Below, in pieces: positions 9,581-17,817 of a stretch of 42,556 nucleotides of DNA. Source of the DNA: Clostridiales bacterium. GTDB taxonomy: Bacteria > Bacillota > Clostridia > Oscillospirales > Oscillospiraceae. The notes below the pieces were generated by a model. The model was not told the DNA's origin. It ran no database searches and worked only from the letters and a program-made list of their open reading frames with translations. A program made the position numbers and the translations under genes. Location of the stretch: NCBI GenBank assembly GCA_021202775.1, contig JAJQCJ010000056.1, forward strand, positions 1-42,556, read 5' to 3'. Position 1 is the first letter of the stretch; each line of letters begins with the position of its first letter.

Positions 9581-10630
9581 TTAGCCCTTTCTAACCTCCA
9601 GCGAGGCGCGGATGATGGTTTCACACAGGTCGCCGTAGCTCAGCCCCGTTACGGCGGCCTCCTGGGGCACCAGGCTGGTGGGGGTCATGCCGGGGAGGGT
9701 GTTGATCTCCAGAAACCAAGGGGTGCCGTCCGGGGTGACGATGAAGTCCGCCCGGGCGTAGACCGCCATGCCCACCGCCTCAAAGACGGTTTTGGTGTCC
9801 TTTGCCAGCCGTTCCTCCCACTCCGGGGGGATGGGGGCGGGGGTGGTCTCAATGGCCGCGCCGGGCTGGTACTTGTTTTCATAGTCGTAGAAGCCCTGCT
9901 TGGGGACGATTTCAATGGAGGGCAGGGCGTGGTCCACCAGGTAGCCCACCTGAATCTCCCGGCCCGCCACATACTGCTCCAGCACCACGTCGCCTCCCAG
10001 GTCCAGACAGGAGGCCAGAGCGGCCTTTAGTTCCTCCTCCGTCTCCGCGATGGAGACGCCGATGGAGCTGCCGGAGGCCAGAGGCTTCACCACCACCGGC
10101 AGGGGGGTGCGCCCGGCGATGGCGGGAATGTCCTCTGCCGTATAGGAGACCTTTTCCCAGGCGGGGGTCCTGACGCCGGTGGGGGCCACCAGCTTCTTGG
10201 TCAGGTCCTTATCCATGGCGATGGCCGCCCCCACGAACCCGGAACCGGTGAAGGGGATGCCCAGGGTCTCCAGGGTGGCCTGCACCCGGCCGTCCTCTCC
10301 GCAGGCCCCGTGGAGGGCCAGAAAGACGATGTCCGCCATCCGGCACAGCTCCAGCACGCCCGCCCCAAAGAGGCTGTCGGACTGGAGCTTCCGCCCCCGT
10401 TTCAGGGCCTCCAGGTCAGGGGCCACGGAGGGCACCTTCCGCCAGCTCTCCGGAATGGGGGCGGAGAACAGGGCCTCCGGGGTGCAGTCCTGCTCCTCCA
10501 TACCCAGGTACATATCGATGAGTGCCACCTGATGGCCCCGCTCCCGCAGGGCGGCGGCGATCATGGTGCCGGAAGAGCGGGCCACGTCCCGCTCCGGGCT
10601 GAGCCCGCCGGTCAATACAACAATTTTCAT
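9581..10630 (-). CDS. ddl: D-alanine--D-alanine ligase
   Basis: ATP-grasp enzyme that joins two D-alanines for peptidoglycan synthesis. The start at MKIVVLTGGLSPERDVARSS (10630) follows TGGAGGTATCCTTC, an ideal ribosome binding site, and gives 349 residues; the frame is open for 39 more codons upstream but that part runs over the promoter. Family motifs: HGACGEDGRVQ, the AIAMDKDLTK segment, VVVKPLASGSSIGVS for ATP binding, and near the C-terminus ARADFIV and FLEINTLPGMTPTS with its metal-binding Glu and Asn. First gene of the ddl-murF operon. Confidence 0.97.
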   Translation of the reverse strand: MKIVVLTGGLSPERDVARSSGTMIAAALRERGHQVALIDMYLGMEEQDCTPEALFSAPIPESWRKVPSVAPDLEALKRGRKLQSDSLFGAGVLELCRMADIVFLALHGACGEDGRVQATLETLGIPFTGSGFVGAAIAMDKDLTKKLVAPTGVRTPAWEKVSYTAEDIPAIAGRTPLPVVVKPLASGSSIGVSIAETEEELKAALASCLDLGGDVVLEQYVAGREIQVGYLVDHALPSIEIVPKQGFYDYENKYQPGAAIETTPAPIPPEWEERLAKDTKTVFEAVGMAVYARADFIVTPDGTPWFLEINTLPGMTPTSLVPQEAAVTGLSYGDLCETIIRASLEVRKG

Positions 10631-10691
10631 GAAGGATACCTCCATCTGTGCGCCCGCTGAACCGGGGCAGGGCGCGGAAACATACAGTACT

Positions 10692-10720
10692 ACTATAGCA
10701 TATTCCGGGAAAAAGCACAA
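10692..10720 (-). promoter_or_regulatory. Sigma-A-type promoter of ddl-murF
   Basis: On the minus strand TTGTGC (-35), 17 bases, then TATAGT (-10), about 60 bases before the ddl start. Confidence 0.7.
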
Positions 10721-10750
10721 TAGTTTGAACGTTGAATTTCCGGGCAAAAG

Positions 10751-10809
10751 AGCTGTTAGCTATTAGCTGTTAGCTTTTAGTCACCTCTCCGTCAGCGTCG
10801 CTGAAAGCG
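10751..10809 (+). repeat. Dispersed repeat related to 5382-5440
   Basis: AGCTGTTAGCTATTAGCTG through GTCAGCGTCGCTGAAAGC matches the reverse complement of 5382-5440 with a few substitutions and a 7-base insertion. A half copy of the palindrome seen at 5268-5286 (ACAGTGTGCGCCCC) follows near 10844-10858. The surrounding 10631-11032 gap holds the two diverging promoters, these repeats and no gene. Confidence 0.5.
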
Positions 10810-10915
10810 GCGGGGGACCGGTGTTACCCATGGTTCACTTGACACAGTGTGCGCCCCTGCGGAGAAACCAAAACCGGTTTGAAATCCCGCTTTTCCAAAG
10901 AATCCGCTCTCCCCC

Positions 10916-10944
10916 TTGACAACGGCAGAGAGATGTGCTAAAAT
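10916..10944 (+). promoter_or_regulatory. Sigma-A-type promoter of the phage-tail-like gene
   Basis: TTGACA, 17 bases, TAAAAT; transcription would start near 10951, leaving a leader of about 80 bases before the ATG at 11033. Confidence 0.8.
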
Positions 10945-11032
10945 ACAATTATCACCAAACGGAGATACATAGAAACCGGACGGTGAATCATTAACATTCC
11001 AAGAAACCGAAAGGAGGAACCCCAGCAGAAGT

Positions 11033-11404
11033 ATGACAGTGACAGATTTGACCATCGGCGGCGTGACCATGCCCACCCCCGCACTGGAAGGGCTGACCAT
11101 CACCCGTGAAAAGATCTGGTCGTCCGACACAGGGCGCACCGCCACCGGGAAAATGGTGGGCACCATTGTGGCCGTCAAGACCAAGGTGGCCATCAAGTGG
11201 CCGGTGCTGACCATGGACGAGGTGGAGACCATTGAACGCGCCGTCAGCTCATCCACCCCCTTTGTGACCATGACCTACACCGACATGACCGGCGCAGCGT
11301 CCACAAAGACGGTGTACTTCGGCACGCCGTCCTACACCGTGTACAGCTATGCGGACGGCACGCAGTATGTGAAGGACGTGACGGTGGACGGCGTAGAGCA
11401 GTAG
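11033..11404 (+). CDS. Small phage-tail-like protein (resembles DUF6711), outside any prophage
   Basis: 123 residues, with no signal peptide or membrane segment. The layout, a short N-terminal beta strand with GGVTMPTPALEGLTITREKI, then GRTATGKMVGTIVAVKTKVAIKW, VLTMDEVETIERAV, and a Thr/Tyr/Val-rich beta half ending KDVTVDGVEQ, resembles small proteins in tail modules of Firmicutes prophages (DUF6711-type, from memory). No terminase, portal, capsid or integrase is nearby, so it is either a domesticated or leftover phage gene or an unrelated beta-rich protein. It has its own promoter (TTGACA-N17-TAAAAT) and a strong terminator, so is probably a monocistronic expressed gene. AAAGGAGG lies about 15 bases before the ATG, longer than usual. 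Function unknown. Confidence 0.8.
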   Translation: MTVTDLTIGGVTMPTPALEGLTITREKIWSSDTGRTATGKMVGTIVAVKTKVAIKWPVLTMDEVETIERAVSSSTPFVTMTYTDMTGAASTKTVYFGTPSYTVYSYADGTQYVKDVTVDGVEQ

Positions 11405-11427
11405 CCCGATCCTTCTCCGAAAACAGG

Positions 11428-11462
11428 CGCTGCCCGAAGGAGTTCCTTCGGGCAGCGTTTTT
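11428..11462 (+). terminator. Rho-independent terminator
   Basis: Perfect 14-base-pair stem CGCTGCCCGAAGGA / TCCTTCGGGCAGCG with a very short loop, followed by five Ts. Ends the gene at 11033-11404. Confidence 0.92.
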
Positions 11463-11474
11463 ATGGCCTGTGTA

Positions 11475-13739
11475 TTATAAATCCTGGGCGTAGTAGTTCA
11501 TCAGGCAGCCGGCCAGCACCACGTCCCGCTCCTCCCGGGTCATGCCGGGGAGCCGGAGGGTCAGGCTGGTGGCCTTGACGCCGTCCTCGCCGGGCTGGAG
11601 CAGAGTGGCCGGAACGGTTTCTGCGTCGCCCTCCAGGGCGGCCCTGATGCCGGGGATATACAGCCTGTCGCCGGGCTGGATGTTCAGCGCGGCCACATCG
11701 GGGACGATGAAGGGCAGCATGCCCCAGTTCACCACGTTGGAGCGGTAACGCTTGGTGGCGTACTCTGCCGCCACGTTGGCCACGCCGCCCAGCACCCGCT
11801 GGCAGGAGGCGGCCTGCTCACGGGCGGAGCCGTCGCCGGGCTTCAGGGCCATGACGAAGGAGCCCAGACCGGTGGTGGCGGGGTCGTGGCCCTCCAGGGC
11901 GGCCAGCACTTCCTCGTCATAGTCGCCCGCTCTGCGCTTCAGCTCTACAGCCTTGACCGCCTTGGCCCGGCCCACATAGGCGGGGTCCTTGCGGCTCAGG
12001 GCAAACTCGCTGAGGCGGAGGGGGTTGGAGCGGTAGGAGGAGGTGTCGCCGGAGGGGATCAGCTCATCGGTGGTGGTCACCGGGTCATAGATGGCGCTGG
12101 CGGCGGTCATCAGCAGGTTCTCCGGCAGGGCGATCTGCTCCGGCCAGTCGGTGATGTTGGGGCCAAAGACCAACTCCGTCTCCGGCTTGGGGTTGCCCAC
12201 GCCGAAGTAGACCCTGGCCTTGTAAGCGGAGTCGTCATACTCGTAGGGCTCCCAGGCGGGGTCGGCGGGGACGTCCGGCAGCTCGGTGGCGGCGGTCAGC
12301 GCGCCGCCGTTCAGCACAGTGGCGGCGATGGAGCGGGCATCCATCAGGCCCACATAGGAGATCTGGCCGTCGGCGGGCTTGGAGCCCTCCCGGTTGGGGA
12401 AGTTCCGGGTGGAGTGGCGGATGGAGAAGCCGCCGTTGGCGGGCACGTCCCCTGCGCCGAAGCAGGGCCCGCAGAAGCAGCTGCGGACGCTGACGCCGGC
12501 GGCCAGCAGGTCGGTGATTGCCCCGTTCTTGGACAGGGCCAGGAAGGCGGGCATGCTGCCGGGGTAGACGCTGAGCCACAGCCGGTCATTGTCCAGCGCA
12601 TGGCCCTGCAGCATCTCCCGCACCCGCATGATGTTCTGATAGGTGCCGCCGGAGCAGCCGGCCACCACGGCCTGGTCCACATAGAACTTGCCGTCCCGCA
12701 CCTTTTCCGTGAGGCTGGTGGGGGGTGTTTTCAGCTTGAACTGGCGGACGGTGGCCTGATCCACCTCGTGGAGGATGTCCATCATGTTGGCCTTGAAGTC
12801 GGCGATGGTGAAGGCGTTGGAGGGGTGGAAGGGCAGGGCGATCATGGGCTCCTCCGAGCTGAGGTCGATGGTGATGACATCGTCATAGTAGGCCCCATCC
12901 CGGGGGGCCAGCTCCTGATAATCCTCCGGGCGGCCCAGGGTGGTGAGGTACCGCTTCACCGTGTCATCGGTGGACCAGATGGAGCTGAGGCAGGAGGTTT
13001 CGGTGGTCATCACGTCGATGCCGCAGCGGTACTCCATGGCCAGGTTGGCCACGCCGGGGCCGAAGAACTCCATAACGCTGTTCTTTACGATGCCCTTGGC
13101 GAAGGTGGCCCCCACCAGATGGAGGGCGATGTCCTGGGGACCGACGCCGGGGCGGGGCTTGCCGGTGAGGTAGATGGCGATCACCCTGGGGTAAGAGATG
13201 TCATAGGTGCGGTTCAGAAGCTGCTTCACCAGCTCCGGGCCGCCCTCGCCCATGGCCATGGTGCCGAAGGCGCCGTAGCGGGTGTGGCTGTCGGAGCCGA
13301 GAATCATCTTGCCGCCGCCGGCATAGCGCTCCCGCATGTAGGAGTGAATGACGCTCTGGTGGGCGGGGACGAACTCGCCGCCGTACTTCTTGGCGGCGGA
13401 GAGGCCGAACACATGGTCGTCCTCATTGATGGTGCCGCCCACGGCGCACAGGCTGTTGTGGCAGTTGGTCAGGACGTAGGGGAGGGGGAACTCCTTCAGG
13501 CCGGAGGCCCGGGCGGTCTGGATGATGCCCACATAGGTGATGTCGTGGGAGGCCATGGCGTCGAAGCGGAGCTTCAGCGCCTCCATATCGTCCGTGGTGT
13601 TATGGCTTTTCAAAATGCCATAGGACATGGTGCCCTTTTTGGCCTCCTCCGGAGCGGGCAGCCCGGCGGCAGCCGCCTCCCGGGCGGGAATAAAGCGCCC
13701 GCCGGAATAGTAGGCGCCGGAATGCAAAACAGATAACAT
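11475..13739 (-). CDS. Aconitase-superfamily hydratase (YbhJ-like)
   Basis: 754 residues from the ATG at 13739, chosen because GGAGG lies 8 bases upstream (an ATG two codons earlier is only 2 bases from it); the open frame extends upstream without coding sense. It has the aconitase fold: GSDSHTRYGAFGTMAMGEGG in the N-terminal domains, AGCSGGTYQN for the first cluster cysteine, CFCGPCFGAGD for the CxxC pair of a [4Fe-4S] cluster, and a C-terminal swivel domain ending SLTLRLPGMTREERD. Length and motifs fit the uncharacterised YbhJ-like hydratases rather than citrate aconitase or isopropylmalate isomerase; the substrate is unknown. No TCA-cycle or leucine genes are adjacent. It stands alone between a promoter (13786-13814) and the terminator at 11428-11462, which may also serve this strand. 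Confidence 0.9.
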   Translation of the reverse strand: MLSVLHSGAYYSGGRFIPAREAAAAGLPAPEEAKKGTMSYGILKSHNTTDDMEALKLRFDAMASHDITYVGIIQTARASGLKEFPLPYVLTNCHNSLCAVGGTINEDDHVFGLSAAKKYGGEFVPAHQSVIHSYMRERYAGGGKMILGSDSHTRYGAFGTMAMGEGGPELVKQLLNRTYDISYPRVIAIYLTGKPRPGVGPQDIALHLVGATFAKGIVKNSVMEFFGPGVANLAMEYRCGIDVMTTETSCLSSIWSTDDTVKRYLTTLGRPEDYQELAPRDGAYYDDVITIDLSSEEPMIALPFHPSNAFTIADFKANMMDILHEVDQATVRQFKLKTPPTSLTEKVRDGKFYVDQAVVAGCSGGTYQNIMRVREMLQGHALDNDRLWLSVYPGSMPAFLALSKNGAITDLLAAGVSVRSCFCGPCFGAGDVPANGGFSIRHSTRNFPNREGSKPADGQISYVGLMDARSIAATVLNGGALTAATELPDVPADPAWEPYEYDDSAYKARVYFGVGNPKPETELVFGPNITDWPEQIALPENLLMTAASAIYDPVTTTDELIPSGDTSSYRSNPLRLSEFALSRKDPAYVGRAKAVKAVELKRRAGDYDEEVLAALEGHDPATTGLGSFVMALKPGDGSAREQAASCQRVLGGVANVAAEYATKRYRSNVVNWGMLPFIVPDVAALNIQPGDRLYIPGIRAALEGDAETVPATLLQPGEDGVKATSLTLRLPGMTREERDVVLAGCLMNYYAQDL

Positions 13740-13785
13740 GGTCATTACCTCCAAAGGGAATTCAGGATAAACATACTGCACCCTC

Positions 13786-13814
13786 AGTATAGCAAAAGAC
13801 GAGGAAAGTTGCAA
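13786..13814 (-). promoter_or_regulatory. Sigma-A-type promoter of the hydratase
   Basis: On the minus strand TTGCAA, 17 bases, TATACT, about 47 bases before the chosen ATG. Confidence 0.78.
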
Positions 13815-13833
13815 CTGCCAATGCTGCAAAAAA

Positions 13834-13866
13834 AGAAAAAATACCCCGGGATAACCCGTGGTATTT
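13834..13866 (-). terminator. Rho-independent terminator of the 13949-14611 gene
   Basis: Minus-strand stem AAATACCACGGG / CCCGGGGTATTT (one mismatch, loop TTAT) followed by a T-rich tail; it lies 83 bases after the stop codon of the upstream gene and just before the hydratase promoter. Confidence 0.75.
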
Positions 13867-13948
13867 GCACGAAATGCAGGCGGCGGCTGAGACGGCTGCA
13901 AACCCCTGCCGCCTGCCCCGCCGCCCGCGCCTCAGGTGCGGGCGGGGG

Positions 13949-14611
13949 TTACGCCGTCCATTCGCTGTGGATGACACCCACCAGATACCAGTCGCTGCCG
14001 GACAGCCGGAATACCAGCTTCAGGCTGGACCAATCCCGGTCGGTGCCGTCGGTGGCGGGGAGATAAAAGTCCACAAAATGGCAGTCCGGATAGGCGTCCG
14101 CCACGTTTTCCAGGCTGTTGCCGGAGTGCAGCACGGTGTCGATGCCGATCTCCGCCACATCCCAGTAGTTGGCATTCCACACATAGCTGTCAAAATACTC
14201 CGGGACGGTCATCTTGATGGGAGAGGAGTCGCTGCCAAATCCCCAGACGTAAGAGGTATCGTCCTCCCCGGCGGCGGCCAGATTGTCGGCGGAGAAGGTC
14301 AGGTTGGAGGTGGGGTCTACGGTAGAATAGGGGGTGAAGGTGACGCCTTCCTCCGGGTCAACAAAGGCGGCGAGGGCCTCAAAGTCCTGCTCGGCAACGG
14401 CCCGGACGGCCTTCATGGCGGTGATCACCAGCCGTCCCTTCTGGTCAGGAAGCTCCTCGGTATCCTGTTGGGAGACGCTGCCGTCCGCGGACGTGGCGCC
14501 GGTATGGACGGCGGGCTGCTGCCCTGAAACGACGCCGCGGAGCACGAAGCCCGCAGCCAGCCCCACAATCAGCGAAATGCAGCAAAAGAACACAATGACA
14601 CGCTGTTTCAC
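13949..14611 (-). CDS. Membrane-anchored extracytoplasmic protein of unknown function
   Basis: 220 residues from a GTG at 14611 that sits 8 bases after GGGAGG; the frame is open 21 codons further up but lacks a ribosome binding site. Residues about 5-27 (VIVFFCCISLIVGLAAGFVL) are a single N-terminal membrane anchor, followed by a Ser/Gln/Asp-rich linker. The remainder is a soluble domain with VITAMKAVRAVAEQDFEALAAFVDPEEG, YVWGFGSDSSPIKMT and a C-terminal LKLVFRLSGSDWYLVGVIHSEW. The pattern (helix with Phe/Ala, then strands ending in W-x-L-V-G-V) is reminiscent of NTF2-like lipoprotein or transcription-associated extracellular domains, but I do not recognise the family. Monocistronic, with its own terminator. 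Confidence 0.85.
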   Translation of the reverse strand: MKQRVIVFFCCISLIVGLAAGFVLRGVVSGQQPAVHTGATSADGSVSQQDTEELPDQKGRLVITAMKAVRAVAEQDFEALAAFVDPEEGVTFTPYSTVDPTSNLTFSADNLAAAGEDDTSYVWGFGSDSSPIKMTVPEYFDSYVWNANYWDVAEIGIDTVLHSGNSLENVADAYPDCHFVDFYLPATDGTDRDWSSLKLVFRLSGSDWYLVGVIHSEWTA

Positions 14612-14779
14612 AGCTGTCACCTCCCGGAAACAATAATACATGTTTATTGTACCAGAAAAAGAAGCGCATTGCAACCGCTGCTGAAAAATAAATGTTTTTC
14701 CGAGGGGGACATGGGGGCCTGCGGTGCAGCAGGCGCATCAAAAATTTTCCCAGAGCCTGAATTTTTTTGGGAATACCCC

Positions 14780-14807
14780 TTGACGAAATCCAGATTTCTG
14801 CTATAAT
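14780..14807 (+). promoter_or_regulatory. Promoter of tRNA-Ser
   Basis: TTGACG, 16 bases, TATAAT; the start of the tRNA is 51 bases downstream of the -10 box. Confidence 0.78.
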
Positions 14808-14857
14808 ATCCATTGTTGCGGGAAACGAGCGGTTTCGTGAGGCAACATCTTTTACAT

Positions 14858-14948
14858 GGAGTAGTATCGAAGCGGTCATAACGAGCACGATTGGAAATCG
14901 TGTAGCCGTGAACGCGGCTCGAGGGTTCGAATCCCTCCTACTCCGCCA
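14858..14948 (+). tRNA. tRNA-Ser (anticodon GGA)
   Basis: Seven-pair acceptor stem GGAGTAG / CTACTCC, anticodon stem CACGA / TCGTG with loop TTGGAAA (anticodon GGA at 14893-14895), a long class II variable arm (about 14901-14921) as required for serine, and T-arm GGGTTCGAATCCC. The discriminator is G14945 and CCA (14946-14948) is encoded. Reads UCC and UCU. Confidence 0.97.
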
Positions 14949-14950
14949 TG

Positions 14951-14992
14951 AAGCTGTCTTGAATTGTTGAGATTCAAGACAGCTTGTTTTTT
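14951..14992 (+). terminator. Terminator of tRNA-Ser
   Basis: Perfect 14-pair stem AAGCTGTCTTGAAT / ATTCAAGACAGCTT followed by G and six Ts. Confidence 0.92.
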
Positions 14993-15044
14993 GCAGGAAA
15001 GGGAAAGTCATTATGCTCCGGAGCCGGGGGGAGGCGGCGTGTCT

Positions 15045-15461
15045 ATGGAACACAGTGCAGGCGCGGTGGTGTACCGTCAGGAGGCGGGGACACGGCAGTA
15101 CATTTTGGTGCAGGAATACAACGGCGACACCGGGTTCCCCAAGGGCCATGTGGAGCCGGGGGAGACGGAGGAACAGGCCGCCCTCCGGGAGATCTGGGAG
15201 GAGGCCGGCGTCCATGCCGCGCTGGTCGGGCCGAAGCGGTTCCATGTGGAGTACACCCTGCATAGCGGCAGCCGGAAGCGGGTCACCTACTTTATCGCCT
15301 GCTGCACCGAGGCGGTGCGTCAGACGGGGGAGGTGCGCAGGGCGTTTTGCCTGCCCTATCGGCAGGCCCTGGTGCGGCTGACCTATCCCAGTTACAGGGC
15401 GATTTTGCAGGAGGCCCACCGCTATCTGGAGGAGCGGGAGGACGCAGCACACAAAGGATAA
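15045..15461 (+). CDS. NUDIX hydrolase
   Basis: 138 residues from ATG 15045, which follows GGGGGAGG by about 10 bases; the open frame continues upstream through the tRNA terminator, so the longer start is rejected. The Nudix box is complete: G-HVEPG-E-TEEQAAL-REIWEEAGV, matching Gx5Ex7REUxEExGU, so divalent-metal-dependent cleavage of a nucleoside diphosphate linked to another group is expected. N-terminal HSAGAVVYR and the strand RQYILVQE fit the bis(5'-nucleosyl)-tetraphosphatase / Ap4A-like subgroup, but the substrate cannot be fixed from sequence. The C-terminal half has a basic helix-rich tail. Convergent with the phosphatase gene across a shared terminator. Confidence 0.92.
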   Translation: MEHSAGAVVYRQEAGTRQYILVQEYNGDTGFPKGHVEPGETEEQAALREIWEEAGVHAALVGPKRFHVEYTLHSGSRKRVTYFIACCTEAVRQTGEVRRAFCLPYRQALVRLTYPSYRAILQEAHRYLEEREDAAHKG

Positions 15462-15468
15462 CGGTTAA

Positions 15469-15504
15469 GACAAACGGGAGGGGCCAAGGCCCCTCCCGTT
15501 TGTC
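15469..15504. terminator. Bidirectional terminator
   Basis: Perfect 17-pair stem GACAAACGGGAGGGGCC / GGCCCCTCCCGTTTGTC with loop AA, between convergent genes; A/T-rich ends on both sides allow function in both directions, though the T-tracts are short. Confidence 0.8.
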
Positions 15505-15513
15505 AGACTGCCG

Positions 15514-15978
15514 TTAAAGCGCGCCGCTCCCCCGCAGATACTCCAGCAGCCCATTACATCCCTCCAGCACATCCGCATAGGTGGCGTCGAAGTCCCCGGT
15601 GTACCAGGGGTCGGCGATGTCCCGGTCGGAGCCTGCGAAGGACAGCAGCTTGTAAACCTTACCCTCCGGGTCGCCCCGGAGCATTCTGCGGAGATTTTTC
15701 ATGTTCCAGTTATCCATGCCGATGATGAAGTCAAACCGCGCATAGTCCCGCCAGGCGATCTGTCTGGCCCGGTGGGGCACCAGTGGGATACCCACCTCCC
15801 GGAGCTTTTGGACGGTTCCCCAGTGGGGCGGGTTGCCGATCTCCTCCGTGCTGGTGGCCATGGAGTCGATGCAGCAGTCGTCAGAGAGGCCCGCCTCCTG
15901 CACCAGATATGCAAACACGCTCTGGGCCAGGGGGCTCCGGCAGATGTTGCCGTGACAGCAGAATACGATGCGAACCAT
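15514..15978 (-). CDS. Low-molecular-weight protein tyrosine phosphatase
   Basis: 154 residues from ATG 15978, preceded by AAAGGAGG at 8 or so bases; the frame extends 25 codons upstream into the end of the cardiolipin synthase gene and is rejected. The catalytic P-loop is C8-HGNIC-R14-S (Cx5RS), and the general-acid Asp lies in ADPWYTGDFD. Such small cytosolic phosphatases act on tyrosine- or arginine-phosphorylated proteins (YwlE/YfkJ/PtpA group); the residue after the catalytic Cys that would separate these types is not decisive here. It follows cls by about 40 bases on the same strand, so probably shares its transcript. Confidence 0.93.
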   Translation of the reverse strand: MVRIVFCCHGNICRSPLAQSVFAYLVQEAGLSDDCCIDSMATSTEEIGNPPHWGTVQKLREVGIPLVPHRARQIAWRDYARFDFIIGMDNWNMKNLRRMLRGDPEGKVYKLLSFAGSDRDIADPWYTGDFDATYADVLEGCNGLLEYLRGSGAL

Positions 15979-16019
15979 CGTTTTTCCTCCTTTTCGGATG
16001 TGACGTGGGGCGGCCCTGC

Positions 16020-17549
16020 CTACATCAGCGGGCCAAAGAGCCGGAACAGGCATTGCGTGACCCGCACCATGGCGTTGAGGCCCGTCCGGTACTGCTCCGT
16101 CACCTCCTGGGAGACCAGGAAGGTTTTCCGGAAGTCCGCCTCGATGTCCTGAATGGCGGGGCAGCCGTACAGCAGGACGCCGTTCTCAAAGTGATGGTAC
16201 AGGCTGCGGAAGTCGAAGTTGATGGTGCCCACCGTGGCGGCGACGCCGTCGCACAGCACCTGCTTTTCATGGGGAAAACCGGGGGTATACTCATAGATGC
16301 GCACCCCCCGGCGCACCAGCCCCGCGTAATAGGAGCGGGTCATGCGGTACACCAGCTTCTTGTCCGGGATGCCCGGGGTCAGGATGCGCACATCCACCCC
16401 CCGCTGGGCGGCCAGACACAGGGCGCGGGTCATCTCGTCGCTGATGATGAGGTAGGGCGTGGCGATATAGAGGCAGCGTTTGGCGCTCTGAATCAGGTTC
16501 AGATAGATGTTTTCCCCCATATACTCGTCGTCCAGCGGGCTGTCCGCATAGGGCTGGACGAAGCCCGGCCGGCTGGCCCGGTAAGTGACCTCCGGCAGGT
16601 AACGGGTGTAGCTGGCGTCGGTATCCTCCATGGCGTTCCACATCTCCAGGAACATCAGGGTCAGGCTCTGCACCGCGTCGCCGGTGAGCCGGAGGCCGGT
16701 GTCCTTCCAGTGGCCGAAGGGGTGGGTGATGCCGAAGTACTCGTCCGCCAGATTGTAGCCGCCGGTGTAGCCGATCTGTCCGTCAATGACGGTGATTTTC
16801 CGGTGGTCGCGGTTGTTCATAATGGGTTTCAGCAGCGGCACCACGGGGTTGAACACCCTGCACTGGATGCCGATCTCCTCCATCCGCTGAATGAAGCCCC
16901 GGTCAATGAAGCCGACGCTGCCCACCTCGTCGTAGAACATCCGCACCTCTACCCCGTGGGCCACCCGGTCCGCCAGCACGGCTTTCAGCCGGGCGAAGGC
17001 GGCCCCCTCCTGAATGGCGTGGTACTCCAGAAAGATGAACTGCTTCGCCTGCGCCAGGTCCTTCAGCTGGGCCTCCAGCCCCTCCGCCGCCTCGGCATAA
17101 AAGATGACGTCGGTGTTCCGGTAAAGGGGATAGTGGCCGTACCGGTAGATATACCGGCACTGACCGGCGAACAGGGGGTCCAGCTCCTCCAGGGCATCCA
17201 TGGTCTCCGGCTGCTGCCGCTGAAAGGGGCGGAGCTTGCCGTCGATGGCCTCAAAGCGTTTCCGGGTGCGCCGGGTGGTGCCGCTGCGGCCGAACAGGAG
17301 GTACAGGCACAGCCCCAGGAGGGGGAAGGCCATGATGAGGATGATCCAGGACAGCTTAAAGGCCGCGTTGTCCCGCTTCCCGGAGATATATACTGCCAGC
17401 AGGAAGGCCAGCAGGCTGATGGAGGTGGAGTATTCATTGAGCCGGACGGCCAGCAGCACGATCCACCCCACCTGAATCACCAGGGCCAGCAGGGTGACCA
17501 GCATTTTGGCGACGCCGTTTTTCACGTTTGCTTTCTCCTCTGTTCTCAT
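16020..17549 (-). CDS. cls: Cardiolipin synthase
   Basis: 509-residue membrane enzyme that condenses two phosphatidylglycerols into cardiolipin and glycerol. Two N-terminal membrane helices (residues about 15-36 and 68-86) with WIILIMAFPLLGLCLYLLFG are followed by two phospholipase D domains whose HKD motifs read HRKITVID (near 240) and HEKQVLCD (near 420), each with the usual downstream GYTGGYNL and GTINFDFRS. The C-terminal RLFGPLM is also typical. Probable first gene of a two-gene unit with the phosphatase. A TATAAT on this strand at 17583-17588 is suitably placed. Confidence 0.96.
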   Translation of the reverse strand: MRTEEKANVKNGVAKMLVTLLALVIQVGWIVLLAVRLNEYSTSISLLAFLLAVYISGKRDNAAFKLSWIILIMAFPLLGLCLYLLFGRSGTTRRTRKRFEAIDGKLRPFQRQQPETMDALEELDPLFAGQCRYIYRYGHYPLYRNTDVIFYAEAAEGLEAQLKDLAQAKQFIFLEYHAIQEGAAFARLKAVLADRVAHGVEVRMFYDEVGSVGFIDRGFIQRMEEIGIQCRVFNPVVPLLKPIMNNRDHRKITVIDGQIGYTGGYNLADEYFGITHPFGHWKDTGLRLTGDAVQSLTLMFLEMWNAMEDTDASYTRYLPEVTYRASRPGFVQPYADSPLDDEYMGENIYLNLIQSAKRCLYIATPYLIISDEMTRALCLAAQRGVDVRILTPGIPDKKLVYRMTRSYYAGLVRRGVRIYEYTPGFPHEKQVLCDGVAATVGTINFDFRSLYHHFENGVLLYGCPAIQDIEADFRKTFLVSQEVTEQYRTGLNAMVRVTQCLFRLFGPLM

Positions 17550-17582
17550 GGGACGGGGCGCTCCTTTCTGAATGACAGATTC

Positions 17583-17588
17583 ATTATA
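17583..17588 (-). promoter_or_regulatory. Probable -10 box of cls
   Basis: TATAAT on the minus strand, 34 bases before the cls start; no good -35 hexamer is seen at the right distance. Confidence 0.45.
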
Positions 17589-17817
17589 ACAGAAATAAAA
17601 GGGAAAATCTACCGACAGAAGAGGAAAAGTGGGGTAGAACCGTTGACAGCGGTATCATCAGTCACCGCAGCGCCGCCCCGGTCTCCGGCCCTTACTGCAA
17701 TCATCAGAAAAGACATCATCTATTTTCCCGGCTTTTGAGAAAAGAGGCAAAAAATTTGGCTGAATCTCGCTGAATGACATCAACAACAGGCAGAAAGCCG
17801 GCGATACCGGCATACCC

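Noticed and set aside
14445-15452. 335-codon minus-strand frame across tRNA-Ser and NUDIX
   Set aside because: Shadow frame over a tRNA, its terminator and a clear NUDIX gene on the other strand; no family likeness.
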